Positions 27,297-36,434 are shown, counted from the first letter of the stretch. The stretch is DNA of 64,000 bases from Sphingobium subterraneum (GCF_014199435.1 NZ_JACIJP010000001.1:1302001-1366000); one strand, 5' to 3'. The notes: generated from the letters alone by a model not told the origin. A program made the numbers and translations.

Positions 27297-28733
27297 ATGT
27301 CCCAGACAATCGACCTCTCCCCGTTTCGGGCCGTGCTGGACGAGCGCGGCGTCGTGACCGACCGGGACGACATCACGCCCTGGCTGACCGACTGGCGCGG
27401 GCGTTATCATGGCGACGCCGCGGCAATCCTTGCGCCCGCCACGACGGAGCAGGTCGCTGCCGTGGTCGGCATCGCCGCGCAGCATGGCATTCCGCTCGTT
27501 CCGCAGGGGGGTAACACATCGATGGTCGGCGGAGCAACGCCCCCGGCAGACGGCCGCGCGCTCATCCTGTCGCTGCGGCGGATGAACCGCATCCGTTCTA
27601 TCGATGCAGACGCCAACCTGGCCCTGTGCGAGGCGGGCGTCATCCTCGCAAACCTCCACGACGCGGCGCAGGCAGCGAACCGCCGTTTTCCGCTGAGCCT
27701 TGGCGCCAAGGGATCGGCGACCATCGGCGGACTCGTTTCGACCAACGCAGGGGGCACGCAGGTACTGCGCCATGGCACCATGCGCGGGCTGGTCGCGGGT
27801 CTCGAAGCGGTGCTGCCCGATGGCAGCATCTATGATGGCCTCGCCGCGCTCAAGAAGGACAATCGCGGCTACGACATTCGCCATCTGCTGATCGGCGCGG
27901 AAGGCACTCTGGGGGTGGTGACGGCAGCGACGCTGCGGCTCGCACCGGCCATGACGTCGACGCTCACCGCCTGGGTCGGCGTCGCCCGCCCCCATGAAGC
28001 GCTGCATCTGCTGCATCGGCTCGAAGCGCAGCTTGGCCCGGTCGTCGAGGGGTTCGAAATCCTGACCGAGGCGGGGCTGAAAAATGTTCTCGCCCATATT
28101 CCTGACCTGCGCAGTCCGCTCAATGCCCCCGCGCCCTGGCATGTGCTGGTCGAGATCGACAGCAGCGGCGACCCCGACGGCACCGCCAGCGCGCTGGAAA
28201 ACACGCTCGCCGTCGAAGTTGCGAACGGCAGCGTCCTCGACGCGACCCTCGCCCAGAACGAGGCGCAGGCGCAGGCCTTCTGGCGCATTCGCGAATCGCT
28301 CTCAGCGTCGGAAAAGGCACTCGGCCCAGCCCTCCAGTTCGACGTGAGCGTCCCGGTCGCGCGCATGCCCGATTTCATCATCGATACCGGCCGGCAGGTG
28401 GAAGCCACCTTTCCCGGGGTACACGCCTCCGCTTATGGCCATCTCGGCGACGGCAATGTCCATTTCCATGTGCGCGCGCCCGATGGCACGACGGATGGCT
28501 CGGCGTGGACATCCGAATTTGGCAAGCCGATCAGCCAGTTCATCCATGATGCCGTCGTCGCGGCGGGCGGGTCCATTTCCGCGGAGCACGGCATTGGCCA
28601 GATGAAGCGCGCTGAGTTGGGGCGCTTGTCCAGCCCGGCCCGACTCGCGGCATTGCGCGCCATAAAGTCGGCGCTTGATCCGCTCGGCATCATGAACCCC
28701 GAAAAACTCATCCCGCTTGCATCGGAAGCATGA
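27297..28733 (+). CDS. FAD-binding D-2-hydroxyacid dehydrogenase (D-lactate dehydrogenase/GlcD family)
   Basis: A 478-residue flavoprotein of the PCMH-type FAD oxidase family. The FAD pyrophosphate loop is PQGGNTSMVGGATP, followed by LSLGAKGSATIGGLVSTNAGG and LLIGAEGTLGVVTAATLRL. The C-terminal domain carries YGHLGDGNVHFHV and SAEHGIGQMKR. These are the D-lactate/2-hydroxyglutarate dehydrogenase hallmarks; the exact hydroxyacid is open. The ATG at 27297 (MSQTIDLSP) is chosen over one at 27279. SapC follows 69 nt downstream. Confidence 0.9.
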   Translation: MSQTIDLSPFRAVLDERGVVTDRDDITPWLTDWRGRYHGDAAAILAPATTEQVAAVVGIAAQHGIPLVPQGGNTSMVGGATPPADGRALILSLRRMNRIRSIDADANLALCEAGVILANLHDAAQAANRRFPLSLGAKGSATIGGLVSTNAGGTQVLRHGTMRGLVAGLEAVLPDGSIYDGLAALKKDNRGYDIRHLLIGAEGTLGVVTAATLRLAPAMTSTLTAWVGVARPHEALHLLHRLEAQLGPVVEGFEILTEAGLKNVLAHIPDLRSPLNAPAPWHVLVEIDSSGDPDGTASALENTLAVEVANGSVLDATLAQNEAQAQAFWRIRESLSASEKALGPALQFDVSVPVARMPDFIIDTGRQVEATFPGVHASAYGHLGDGNVHFHVRAPDGTTDGSAWTSEFGKPISQFIHDAVVAAGGSISAEHGIGQMKRAELGRLSSPARLAALRAIKSALDPLGIMNPEKLIPLASEA

Positions 28734-28802
28734 GCAATTTATTGGCGCTACCGACTGACATCCCGCGCCACGCCAGCGCCAATCTGCACGGAGAGAATGA
28801 CC

Positions 28803-29582
28803 ATGGCCAGCGCGCCCCAAGCCAGCCTGCCGATCTTGTACAACGACCTGGTTCCGCTCAACAGCAATGAGCATACGGCCCTGCGCGTGCGCCCCACCGA
28901 CACGGCGCCGTTCCTCAAGAACCAGCACGCAATCCCGCTGACGATCGACGAATTCGTCGCAGCGCAGCGCTTCGTGCCGATCATCTTTTCCTCAGGCGAC
29001 GACTCGGTGCCGTTGGCGCTGATGGGACTGAACGAGGGGATCAACACCTTCCTCGACGATGAAGGCAAGCTGCGTGGCCCGGCCTATATCCCCGCCTATG
29101 TTCGCCGTCACCCGTGGATGCTCGCGAAACTGCGCTCTGACAGTGACGAAATGTCGCTGTGCTTCGATCCCACGTCCGACACGGTCGGCGAGTTTGAGGA
29201 AGGCGACCTCCTCATCGTTGACGGCAAGGCCAGCGAAGTGACGCAGAATATCCTCAAATTCTGTGAGGATTTCGAGCAGGCGGCCCAGCGTACCGGCATG
29301 TTCATGCAGGAACTGAAGTCGCTCGACCTCCTGATGGACGGCGAAGTCGCGATCCAGGTGCCCGGCAAGGAGCAGCCGTTTGTGTATCGCGGCTTTCAGA
29401 TGGTGAACGAGGAAAAGCTGCGCGACATGCGGGGCGACCAGCTGCGCAAGATCAATCAGAGCGGGATGCTGCCGTTGATCCACGCTCACCTTTTCTCGCT
29501 GCAATTGATGCGCGAAATTTTCCAGCAGCAGGTCGATCAGGGCAAAATGCCTGAAATCGCTGTTCCGGAACCGGTGGCCTGA
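28803..29582 (+). CDS. SapC family protein
   Basis: A 259-residue member of the SapC family (PF07277), abundant in Sphingomonadales, Caulobacterales and Alteromonadales, often near TonB-dependent receptors and tryptophan halogenase-like genes. Function is unsettled; the name comes from a Campylobacter S-layer gene that is not a close functional match. Visible landmarks are NDLVPLNSNEH, the FVPIIFSSGDDSVPLALMG core and the C-terminal LRKINQSGMLPLIHAHLFSL. The second ATG (28803) has GGAGAG at 7 nt, whereas the first (28797) has only 1 nt of spacing. No TonB receptor is adjacent here. Confidence 0.88.
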   Translation: MASAPQASLPILYNDLVPLNSNEHTALRVRPTDTAPFLKNQHAIPLTIDEFVAAQRFVPIIFSSGDDSVPLALMGLNEGINTFLDDEGKLRGPAYIPAYVRRHPWMLAKLRSDSDEMSLCFDPTSDTVGEFEEGDLLIVDGKASEVTQNILKFCEDFEQAAQRTGMFMQELKSLDLLMDGEVAIQVPGKEQPFVYRGFQMVNEEKLRDMRGDQLRKINQSGMLPLIHAHLFSLQLMREIFQQQVDQGKMPEIAVPEPVA

Positions 29583-29613
29583 TCCACCTGAATTCGGCTG
29601 ATTATCGTGCTTT

Positions 29614-29649
29614 ACGGAGGCAGGAGGACACATATTCTCCTGCCTCCGT
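29614..29649 (+). terminator. Strong hairpin after SapC (no U-tract)
   Basis: A perfect 13-bp stem, ACGGAGGCAGGAG with CTCCTGCCTCCGT, around a 10-nt loop, 32 nt after the sapC stop. No T-run follows on either strand, so it may be a 3'-end stabiliser or Rho-assisted terminator rather than an intrinsic terminator. Confidence 0.45.
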
Positions 29650-29724
29650 CTTGTCCGGCAAAAAGTCCTGCCCGTTTCCGAACAAGTTTTTTGTCGTTAT
29701 TACCGTATCGGACCGGATGAGTGG

Positions 29725-29753
29725 TTGAAAAGACACTGTCCTTCCCTTAAATA
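29725..29753 (+). promoter_or_regulatory. Promoter for the small RNA at 29760
   Basis: TTGAAA at 29725-29730, exactly 17 nt, then TAAATA at 29748-29753. The predicted start is the G near 29760. There is no coding sequence downstream on this strand before an intrinsic terminator. Confidence 0.6.
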
Positions 29754-29759
29754 TCGCTT

Positions 29760-29870
29760 GTGCACTTGCCTGTTCCCCTTTCGGGTAGGTGTACTGGACG
29801 CCCCTCCCTTGGGGCGTCTCCTCCCTGAACCTTGGCCACCCCGCGCGACGCGTGGGGTGGCTCTTCTTTT
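29760..29870 (+). ncRNA. Candidate trans-acting small RNA with anti-SD motifs (alpha-r14/suhB-like)
   Basis: About 111 nt bounded by a sigma-70 type promoter and an intrinsic terminator. Hairpin 1 is near 29775-29787 (CCCCTTTCGGGT). Hairpin 2 is GACGCCCC-TCCCTT-GGGGCGTC (29797-29818), whose loop displays CTCCC. A single-stranded CTCCTCCC (29818-29825) follows. Hairpin 3 is the terminator stem CCACCCCGCG/CGCGTGGGGTGG. Displayed CUCCUCCC motifs in loops are the hallmark of alphaproteobacterial riboregulators such as alpha-r14 (suhB, NfeR1) and alpha-r15 (AbcR), which base-pair with ribosome binding sites. Family membership is from pattern memory, not from a covariance search. Confidence 0.6.
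29836..29870 (+). terminator. Intrinsic terminator of the small RNA
   Basis: CCACCCCGCG-cga-CGCGTGGGGTGG stem (29836-29860) followed by CTCTTCTTTT. It is a strong Rho-independent terminator and ends 16 nt before the convergent hutG-like gene. Confidence 0.8.
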
Positions 29871-29886
29871 GTGGTCGGGGCATCCG

Positions 29887-30786
29887 TTATTCTGCGGCGT
29901 CAAGCCAGCGGTCGTTCGTCACATCCTCGATCAGCGCCTGCACCAGCGCAATGAGGCTATCCTGCACATCGCGGATGGCTGGGACAGGCTTGTCCTGCCG
30001 CCCGTCCAGATAGAGCGCACGCGAAATCTCGATCTGCAGAGCATGGCGGCGCCGCGCTGGATTGCCGTGGCGTTCCAGCAGGTGCGAGCCGGGATAGGGA
30101 TGGTTAAGCGAAACCGCATAGCCACGCCCGCCGAGCACGGCCTGCGCGGTTGCGGAAAGCTGCGCGCTCGCGCTCTGCCCGAAGCGGTCTCCCACCACCA
30201 TCTCCGGCACCGCCTCACCCATCCGTCCGGGCTTGAGCGGCGGCATGGAGTGAATGTCGAGCAGCAGCGCACAGCCATGCGCCCGCACCGCCGCGTCGAT
30301 CATCTCGGCAAGGCCGTTATGGTAGTGCCGGTGCATCTGCTCGATCCGCCGCCGCGCCTCCGCAAAGGAAATGCGCGTAGCCCACAAGTCGCCACATCCC
30401 GGCAGACTGCGCGGAAACAGCCCCAGCCCGCCCCGTTGCTTGGCGCTCTCGATCAACGAATGATGGCGCGGCAACCCCTCGACCATGCGCGGATCGATAT
30501 CGCGCTCGTCACGGTTGAGATCGATGAGGGCGCGGGGGACTTGCGCGACGATCGCGCTGGCTCCGGCGTCCACAAGCGGCGCGATGAGCGCATCGGCGTG
30601 GCGATCCTCCAGCCGCGCCAGCGTCGATACCGGAACCCGCAGATTTGCCGCCAGGCCCTCCGGATAGGCGCGCCCGGCATGGCATACCGACAGGATGACA
30701 GGGCTCGCGGGAATATCCGGTCCGAAGCGGGCAAACGTTGCCCCCTCCGCCATCATGCCATGCTCCATCGACAAAAAATCGGCCAT
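29887..30786 (-). CDS. N-formylglutamate amidohydrolase family protein
   Basis: Zinc-type deformylase family that hydrolyses N-formylglutamate, the last step of one histidine-degradation route. The 299-residue protein has VCHAGRAYPE near the N-terminus, DADALIAPLVDAGASA, DLNRDERDID and LLDIHSMPP, matching PF05013. No other hut gene is nearby. In alphaproteobacteria this gene is often next to cpdR, as here, so its cellular role may not be histidine catabolism. The ATG at 30786 is a choice among several; a TTG 9 nt upstream keeps the frame open. Divergent from cpdR. Confidence 0.85.
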   Translation of the reverse strand: MADFLSMEHGMMAEGATFARFGPDIPASPVILSVCHAGRAYPEGLAANLRVPVSTLARLEDRHADALIAPLVDAGASAIVAQVPRALIDLNRDERDIDPRMVEGLPRHHSLIESAKQRGGLGLFPRSLPGCGDLWATRISFAEARRRIEQMHRHYHNGLAEMIDAAVRAHGCALLLDIHSMPPLKPGRMGEAVPEMVVGDRFGQSASAQLSATAQAVLGGRGYAVSLNHPYPGSHLLERHGNPARRRHALQIEISRALYLDGRQDKPVPAIRDVQDSLIALVQALIEDVTNDRWLDAAE

Positions 30787-30912
30787 CGCGATCAAAAACC
30801 CTTAACGTGCTGGAAAATTTTAAGGCCTTCGCTCATAAGATGGTGGCATAAGTCGGAGCGGTTGCACAGCCTTGTGCGGCGGCTCCCATCATTTCTGGAG
30901 TGTGACGGACCG

Positions 30913-31290
30913 ATGATCCGGATTTTGCTGGCCGAAGATGATGATGCGATGCGCCAGTATCTGGCCCGCGCGCTCGAAAAGTCAGGCTATGATGTCGTGA
31001 GCGTCGACCGCGGCACGGCGGCCGTTCCGCTGATCGAATCAGATCGCTTCGACCTGCTGCTCACCGACATCGTGATGCCCGAAATGGACGGCATCGAACT
31101 GGCCCAGCACGCCGCGACGATCGCACCGGACATGCGCGTCATGTTCATCACGGGCTTTGCGGCGGTCACGCTCAAGGCCGGGAAGGCGATGCCGGAGGCG
31201 AAGGTGCTGTCCAAGCCTTTCCACCTGCGCGACCTCGTCCTCGAAGTCGACCGCATGTTCGGCATCGACAGCGCCAGCGAACTGAAATAG
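30913..31290 (+). CDS. cpdR: CpdR-like single-domain response regulator
   Basis: Stand-alone receiver domain of 125 residues. In Caulobacter the unphosphorylated form docks on ClpX and primes ClpXP to destroy PdeA and other cell-cycle substrates; CckA-ChpT phosphate switches it off. Landmarks: acidic pocket ED-D at residues 8-10, phosphoacceptor Asp52 in LLLTDIVMPEMDG, the FITGF switch Thr, and the Lys in VLSKPFHLRDLV. No output domain follows. The divergent N-formylglutamate amidohydrolase gene is the same neighbour as in Caulobacter, which supports orthology. The C-terminus reads SASELK, not the Ala-Ala end I recall for Caulobacter CpdR. Confidence 0.88.
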   Translation: MIRILLAEDDDAMRQYLARALEKSGYDVVSVDRGTAAVPLIESDRFDLLLTDIVMPEMDGIELAQHAATIAPDMRVMFITGFAAVTLKAGKAMPEAKVLSKPFHLRDLVLEVDRMFGIDSASELK

Positions 31291-31297
31291 CCTCGCT

Positions 31298-32626
31298 CTA
31301 GTCGGCGATAACCGGCTCGACATCCGGAGTTACCGGCAGCGGATCACCCGCCATCGCCGCATTGAGGCGGGTCCGGTCCAGCTTCCCCTCCCACGCCGCG
31401 ATGACGATACACGCCACCGCATTACCCATGAAGTTGGTCAGGCTGCGGCACTCACTCATGAAACGGTCGATACCCAGGATCATCGCCATGCCAGCGACCG
31501 GTACTGACGGCACGATCGACAGCGTCGCGGCAAGCGTGATGAACCCCGCGCCAGTGACACCGGCGGCGCCCTTGGAACTGATCATCGCAACGAGCAGCAA
31601 CGCGATCTGATCGCCCAGGGTCAGCGGAATATCCATCGCCTGTGCAATGAAGAGGGCCGCGAGCGTCATATAGATGTTCGTGCCATCCAGATTGAAGCTG
31701 TACCCCGTCGGCACCACCAGTCCGACGACGCCCTTGTCGCACCCGGCCCGCTCCATTTTCTCAATCAAACTCGGCAGCGCAGTCTCGGACGATGACGTCC
31801 CCAGAACCAGCAGCAGTTCAGCCTTGAGATAGGCCACCAGCCGGAAAATGGAAAAGCCGCAGGCCCAGCCCACCAGCCCCAGTACGCCCAGCACGAACAG
31901 CAGCGACGTCAGATAGAATGTCGCAACCAGTCCCGCCAGATTGGCGAGCGTCCCCAACCCGTAGGTGCCGATCGTAAAGGCCATCGCGCCGAACGCACCA
32001 ATCGGTGCGGCCAGCATCAGGATCGACACCAGACGGAACACGACATGCATCGCCGCCTCGAACAGCCGCTCGAGCGGCGCGGACCGCTCGCCCGTGAGGT
32101 TGATCGCCACACCGATCAGAATCGCCACGAGCAGCACCTGCAGGATGTTGCCCTCAGCAAGCGCGCTCACCAGCGTATCGGGAACGATGCCGGTGATGAA
32201 GCCGACGAGGCTCGTGTCATGCGCCTTGGTCGCGTAATCCGCCACCTTGGCCGCATCCAGACTGGCGGGATCGATATGCAGCCCCGCGCCCGGCCGCACG
32301 ACATTGCCGACCACCAGCCCGAGGATGAGCGCAAGCGTCGAAAAGGCGAGAAAATAGACGAAAGCGCGCCCCGCCACCCGGCCCAGTCCACCCAGATCGC
32401 GCATCCCGGCGATGCCTGTGACGACCGAAAGGAAGATCGCCGGCGCGATGACCATCTTCACCAGCTTGATGAACATATCGCCCAGCGGCTTGAGCGCCGC
32501 ACCCCATTCCGGCGCAAAATGTCCCAGTGCCACACCAAGCGCGATGGCGATCAATACCTGCGCGTACATATGCCGGTACCAGGGCCGCCGCACCGGCATT
32601 TCACGCACTGCCAGATCAACCACCAT
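31298..32626 (-). CDS. dctA: Dicarboxylate/amino acid:cation symporter (DctA/GltP family)
   Basis: Inner-membrane secondary transporter of 442 residues importing C4-dicarboxylates with protons or sodium. The serine-rich re-entrant loop [12 protein letters not shown] and the [18 protein letters not shown] helix are diagnostic of the family. The N-terminal [17 protein letters not shown] and [13 protein letters not shown] match DctA more than glutamate carriers. Eight membrane helices and two hairpin loops are expected. Convergent to cpdR with a 7-nt gap; a DctB/DctD two-component pair is not present. Substrate specificity is inferred. Confidence 0.88.
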   Translation of the reverse strand: MVVDLAVREMPVRRPWYRHMYAQVLIAIALGVALGHFAPEWGAALKPLGDMFIKLVKMVIAPAIFLSVVTGIAGMRDLGGLGRVAGRAFVYFLAFSTLALILGLVVGNVVRPGAGLHIDPASLDAAKVADYATKAHDTSLVGFITGIVPDTLVSALAEGNILQVLLVAILIGVAINLTGERSAPLERLFEAAMHVVFRLVSILMLAAPIGAFGAMAFTIGTYGLGTLANLAGLVATFYLTSLLFVLGVLGLVGWACGFSIFRLVAYLKAELLLVLGTSSSETALPSLIEKMERAGCDKGVVGLVVPTGYSFNLDGTNIYMTLAALFIAQAMDIPLTLGDQIALLLVAMISSKGAAGVTGAGFITLAATLSIVPSVPVAGMAMILGIDRFMSECRSLTNFMGNAVACIVIAAWEGKLDRTRLNAAMAGDPLPVTPDVEPVIAD

Positions 32627-32676
32627 AGCCCGCCCTCTCGCAACGATTATTCTTCGGCTTTAGCGCATATCCACGC

Positions 32677-32705
32677 TTGCACAAACAATCACGGCTCGCT
32701 AACAG
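32677..32705 (+). promoter_or_regulatory. Promoter for tRNA-Val
   Basis: TTGCAC (32677-32682), 17-nt spacer, TAACAG (32700-32705), 11 nt before the tRNA 5' end. Divergent from dctA. Confidence 0.45.
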
Positions 32706-32716
32706 CACCACTCCGT

Positions 32717-32791
32717 GGGCGTGTAGCTCAGTGGTAGAGCACTGTGTTGACATCGCAGGGGTCGCAAGTTCAATCCTTGCCACGCCCACCA
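32717..32791 (+). tRNA. tRNA-Val (anticodon GAC)
   Basis: A 75-nt tRNA with encoded CCA. The acceptor GGGCGTG/CACGCCC pairs perfectly. The D arm is GCTC/GAGC, the anticodon arm CTGTG-TTGACAT-CGCAG, and the T arm GCAAG-TTCAATC-CTTGC. The anticodon GAC (32749-32751) reads GTC and GTT. Confidence 0.97.
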
Positions 32792-32794
32792 TTA

Positions 32795-32829
32795 AAACCC
32801 CGTCGGTCGCTGACCCACGGGGTTTTTTG
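32795..32829 (+). terminator. Intrinsic terminator after tRNA-Val
   Basis: AAAACCCCGT...ACGGGGTTTTTT forms a stem with a T-run on the plus strand and an A/T mirror on the other, so it can serve the tRNA and possibly the convergent thiSG gene. Confidence 0.85.
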
Positions 32830-32852
32830 ATGCGCGCTTGAAGGGCAGGCTT

Positions 32853-33851
32853 CTAGATCAGCCCGGCCAGAGGACTGGACGGGTCCGCGTACATCCGCCG
32901 CCCCATGCGCCCGGCGCGATAGGACATGCGCCCGGCCTCCACCGCGGCCTTCATCGCCGCTGCCATCAACACCGGGTCTTTTGCCTCGGCAATGGCGGTA
33001 TTCATGAGGACGCCTGTGCAACCGAGCTCCATCGCGACAGCGGCGTCGGACGCGGTCCCCACCCCTGCATCAACCAGCACCGGAAGGCTCGTCCCCTCGA
33101 CAATCAGGCGGATTGTGACGCGGTTCTGGATGCCCAGCCCGGACCCGATCGGTGCGCCCAGCGGCATGATCGCGACCGCGCCTGCATCCTCCAGCCGTTT
33201 CGCCGCGATGGGATCATCGACGCAATAGACCATCGGCTTGAAGCCTTCTTTCGCGAGCACTTCGGTCGCTCGTAGCGTCTCGACCATGTCGGGATAGAGG
33301 GTCCGCGCCTCGCCCAGTACCTCGAGCTTCACCAGATCCCAGCCGCCCGCCTCGCGCGCGAGCCGCAGCGTCCGGATCGCTTCCTCACCGGTGAAGCAGC
33401 CTGCGGTGTTGGGAAGATAGGTGATCTTTTTCGGGTCGATATAGTCGGTCAGCATCGGCGCCTTCGGGTCCGACACGTTGACGCGCCGTACAGCGACGGT
33501 GACAATCTGCGCACCGGAAGCGGCCACGGCGGCGGCGTTCTGCTCGAAATCCTTGTACTTGCCCGTGCCGACGATCAGGCGGGACGTGAAAGTCTTTTCC
33601 GCGACGGTCCAGCTGTCCTCACCCGACGAAACATCGCCGCCGCCCACAAAATGCACGATTTCCAGCTCGTCCCCATCGGCTATCACCACCTCCGCCAGCG
33701 TCGAGCGCGGCACGACCAACAGGTTGCGTTCGACCGCCACCTTTTCCGGGGCCAGCCCGAGATCGTTAGCAAGATCCGCCAGCGTCATGCCCTGCCGGAT
33801 GCGGCGATGTTCGCCGTTGACCACAATCGAAATCGTACCGTCGACGCTCAC
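32853..33851 (-). CDS. thiG: Fused sulfur carrier ThiS - thiazole synthase ThiG
   Basis: A single 332-residue protein joining two thiamin-pathway partners. Residues 1-72 are ThiS (ubiquitin-like, ending HFVGGG at 67-72). Residues about 80-332 are ThiG, the TIM-barrel enzyme that builds the thiazole ring from DXP, dehydroglycine and ThiS-carried sulfur. The Schiff-base lysine is in [10 protein letters not shown], with the phosphate loops [12 protein letters not shown] and [12 protein letters not shown]. In unfused ThiS the Gly-Gly must be the free C-terminus to be adenylated and thiocarboxylated. Here it is followed by DVSSGEDSW without a stop. The GTG at 33851 has AGGGG 8 nt upstream; the longer frame to 33938 adds a basic unrelated stretch. 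ThiF, ThiO and ThiE are not nearby. Confidence 0.92.
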   Translation of the reverse strand: MSVDGTISIVVNGEHRRIRQGMTLADLANDLGLAPEKVAVERNLLVVPRSTLAEVVIADGDELEIVHFVGGGDVSSGEDSWTVAEKTFTSRLIVGTGKYKDFEQNAAAVAASGAQIVTVAVRRVNVSDPKAPMLTDYIDPKKITYLPNTAGCFTGEEAIRTLRLAREAGGWDLVKLEVLGEARTLYPDMVETLRATEVLAKEGFKPMVYCVDDPIAAKRLEDAGAVAIMPLGAPIGSGLGIQNRVTIRLIVEGTSLPVLVDAGVGTASDAAVAMELGCTGVLMNTAIAEAKDPVLMAAAMKAAVEAGRMSYRAGRMGRRMYADPSSPLAGLI

Positions 33852-34008
33852 GTCCAGACCCCTATCGCAGCGGGAGAGAAAATCGCATCTCGACTTCGCG
33901 GGACACGAAAGGCTAGAAACCCACATCGCGGATTGCACGGGCTTCGTCCGGGCATATAGGGGCTGTTGCCCCCGTCCCGCAACAGGGCAGGCGCATCAGG
34001 GAGCTATT

Positions 34009-34449
34009 ATGACCGAGAGCCGCAAGATATTCGTGCTAAACGGCCCCAATCTCAACCTGTTGGGATCGCGCGAGCCGGACATCTACGGCTATGACACGCT
34101 CGACGACATTGCCGAACGGATGGAGGATGCAGCGGAACGCGCGCACGTCGCGATCGAATTTCGCCAGACCAACCATGAAGGGCATCTGATCGACTGGCTG
34201 CACGAAGCGCAGGCCGAGGGCGCGCACGCTGTCATCCTCAACCCCGGCGGGTTCACGCACACATCCGTCGCGTTGCACGACGCAATCAAGTCGATCACGA
34301 TGCCGGTGATCGAGGTCCACCTTTCCAATCCCCACAAGCGGGAAGAATTTCGCCACAAAAGCTACGTCGGGATGGCCGCACATGGCACCGTCGCTGGCTT
34401 CGGCGCGTTATCCTATATGCTGGCGCTCGAAGCGGCGCTGGAACTCTGA
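34009..34449 (+). CDS. aroQ: Type II 3-dehydroquinate dehydratase
   Basis: Third step of the shikimate pathway, dodecameric type II enzyme of 146 residues. Present are [18 protein letters not shown] with the catalytic tyrosine, [29 protein letters not shown] and [17 protein letters not shown]. The ATG at 34009 has GGGAG upstream. It sits immediately upstream of accB-accC, an arrangement common in alphaproteobacteria, and is divergent from thiSG. A CTGTTGC/GCAACAG hairpin (33963-33985) lies just before the start. Confidence 0.96.
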   Translation: MTESRKIFVLNGPNLNLLGSREPDIYGYDTLDDIAERMEDAAERAHVAIEFRQTNHEGHLIDWLHEAQAEGAHAVILNPGGFTHTSVALHDAIKSITMPVIEVHLSNPHKREEFRHKSYVGMAAHGTVAGFGALSYMLALEAALEL

Positions 34450-34542
34450 CCCGCTGAGTTGCCGGTTGCGCTTCGCGGTAAACCGCAATAGGCGCGGACC
34501 GACTTAACCATTTCCATACGCCAATCACCATTGAGGGGCACA

Positions 34543-35022
34543 ATGAACGACAAAAGCGAAAAGCACGACAAGGGCGCAATGCAGATCGACGTCAATCTGG
34601 TGCGCGAGCTGGCGGACATGCTGGACAGCACAAACCTGACCGAAATCGAGGTAGAGGATGGCGATCGCAAGATCCGCGTCGCGCGCAAGGTTCACGCCGC
34701 CGCCGCGCCCGCTCCGGTCTTTGCGGCTGCTCCGGCGCCCGCAGCGGCTCCTGCCCCCGCCGCTGCGCCAACTGCTCCGACCACCCACACGAACGCGGTA
34801 AAGTCGCCCATGGTCGGAACTGCCTATCTCGCCGCAGAGCCGGGCGCGGCGCATTTCATCAGCGTCGGCGCGAACGTGAAGGCGGGCGACACCCTTGTCA
34901 TCGTCGAGGCGATGAAGGTGATGAACCCGATTGCCGCGCCCACTGCCGGGACCGTCAAGGCAATCCTGGTCGAGAACGGCCAGCCGGTCGAGTTCGACCA
35001 GCCCCTCGTCGTGATCGAGTAA
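34543..35022 (+). CDS. accB: Biotin carboxyl carrier protein of acetyl-CoA carboxylase
   Basis: Carries the biotin that shuttles CO2 to acetyl-CoA in the first committed step of fatty acid synthesis. The 159-residue protein has an N-terminal helical part, an Ala/Pro hinge (about 55-80) and the biotinyl domain with the lysine in [10 protein letters not shown]. The ATG at 34543 follows GAGGGG at 5 nt; four extra upstream codons are not used. accC starts 9 nt downstream. Confidence 0.96.
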   Translation: MNDKSEKHDKGAMQIDVNLVRELADMLDSTNLTEIEVEDGDRKIRVARKVHAAAAPAPVFAAAPAPAAAPAPAAAPTAPTTHTNAVKSPMVGTAYLAAEPGAAHFISVGANVKAGDTLVIVEAMKVMNPIAAPTAGTVKAILVENGQPVEFDQPLVVIE

Positions 35023-35031
35023 GCTTAGCCC

Positions 35032-36387
35032 ATGTCGATTGAAAAGCTGCTGATCGCCAACCGCGGCGAAATCGCCCTGCGCATCCACCGCGCGTGCCAT
35101 GAAATGGGCATCAAGACGGTGGCGGTCCATTCCACCGCCGACGCCGACGCCATGCATGTGCGCCTGGCCGACGAAGCGATCTGCATCGGGCCTCCGGCGG
35201 CGCGCGACAGCTATCTCAACATCGCCAACATCATCTCGGCGGCAGAGATTTCCGGCGCCGACGCGATCCACCCCGGCTATGGCTTCCTGTCGGAAAACGC
35301 GCAGTTCGCCGAGATCGTCGAGGCGCACGGCATCATCTTCGTCGGCCCCAAGCCCGAGCATATCCGCATCATGGGCGACAAGGTGGAGGCGAAGCGCACT
35401 GCGGGCGCGCTCGGCCTGCCGCTGGTGCCCGGATCGGACGGCGCGATCAGCGATCTTGCCGAAGCCAAGACCATCGCGGCGCAGATCGGCTATCCGGTGC
35501 TCATCAAGGCGGCCTCGGGCGGCGGCGGGCGCGGCATGAAGGTCGTGCCGGACGAAAGCCAGCTCGAAACACTCATGAGCCAGGCGGGCAGCGAGGCGAA
35601 GGCCGCGTTCGGCGACGCCACCGTCTACATGGAAAAATATCTCGGCAATCCGCGCCACATCGAATTTCAGGTGTTCGGCAACGGCGAAGGCAATGCCATC
35701 CACCTGGGCGAGCGTGACTGCTCGCTCCAGCGCCGCCACCAGAAGGTGCTGGAGGAGGCGCCCTCCCCCGTGATCTCGTCTGCGGAGCGCGATCGCATGG
35801 GCGGCGTCGTCGCCAAGGCGATGGCCGACATGGGCTATCGCGGCGCAGGGACGATCGAGTTCCTTTACGAGAATGGCGAGTTCTATTTCATCGAGATGAA
35901 CACCCGGCTCCAGGTCGAGCATCCCGTCACCGAAATGATTACTGGCGTCGATCTGGTCCGCGAACAGATCCGTATTGCGGAAGGCCGTCCGCTCTCCGTG
36001 ACGCAAGAGGATCTGCGCTTCACCGGCCATGCGATCGAGTGCCGTATCAATGCCGAAGACCCGCAGACCTTCGCGCCGTCGCCCGGCACGGTCACGAGCT
36101 ATCACGTCCCCGGCGGGATGCATGTGCGCGTCGACAGCGGCCTGTATCAAGGCTACAAGGTGCCGCCCTATTACGACAGCATGATCGGCAAGCTGATCGT
36201 CTATGGCCGCACGCGTGAAGGGTGCATCATGCGCCTCAAGCGCGCGCTGGAGGAATATGTGATCGAGGGGATGAAGACCACGATCCCGCTCCACCAGAAG
36301 CTGCTGCGCGATCCGGAATTCCAGAACGGCGACTATACGATCAAGTGGCTGGAAGAGTGGTTGGCGCGAGACGAGAGCGCTAACTAG
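35032..36387 (+). CDS. accC: Biotin carboxylase subunit of acetyl-CoA carboxylase
   Basis: ATP-grasp enzyme of 451 residues that carboxylates the biotin on AccB. It has the N-terminal [14 protein letters not shown] and the ATP-binding glycine loop [43 protein letters not shown] and the C-terminal ECRINAEDP segment follow. Length is the usual one for a free AccC without fused carrier domain. Part of aroQ-accB-accC. No strong ribosome site precedes the ATG, consistent with coupling to accB. Confidence 0.97.
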   Translation: MSIEKLLIANRGEIALRIHRACHEMGIKTVAVHSTADADAMHVRLADEAICIGPPAARDSYLNIANIISAAEISGADAIHPGYGFLSENAQFAEIVEAHGIIFVGPKPEHIRIMGDKVEAKRTAGALGLPLVPGSDGAISDLAEAKTIAAQIGYPVLIKAASGGGGRGMKVVPDESQLETLMSQAGSEAKAAFGDATVYMEKYLGNPRHIEFQVFGNGEGNAIHLGERDCSLQRRHQKVLEEAPSPVISSAERDRMGGVVAKAMADMGYRGAGTIEFLYENGEFYFIEMNTRLQVEHPVTEMITGVDLVREQIRIAEGRPLSVTQEDLRFTGHAIECRINAEDPQTFAPSPGTVTSYHVPGGMHVRVDSGLYQGYKVPPYYDSMIGKLIVYGRTREGCIMRLKRALEEYVIEGMKTTIPLHQKLLRDPEFQNGDYTIKWLEEWLARDESAN

Positions 36388-36434
36388 CCCTTTTGGCTTC
36401 ACCCCCAAAGGTTGATATTTGGGAACGCAAGGCC

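Noticed and set aside
29725..30912. Long plus-strand extension in front of cpdR giving a 521-codon frame
   Set aside because: The extra 396 codons lie across the small RNA and antisense to the amidohydrolase gene; the receiver domain starts exactly at the ATG at 30913.
33963..33985. CTGTTGC/GCAACAG hairpin before aroQ as an attenuator
   Set aside because: Only 7 bp, no T-run and no alternative structure or leader peptide; recorded in the aroQ entry as a small hairpin only.
33852..34008. TPP riboswitch upstream of thiSG
   Set aside because: Neither the CUGAGA nor the ACCUGAUCUGG core of the thi-box is present in the thiSG leader.
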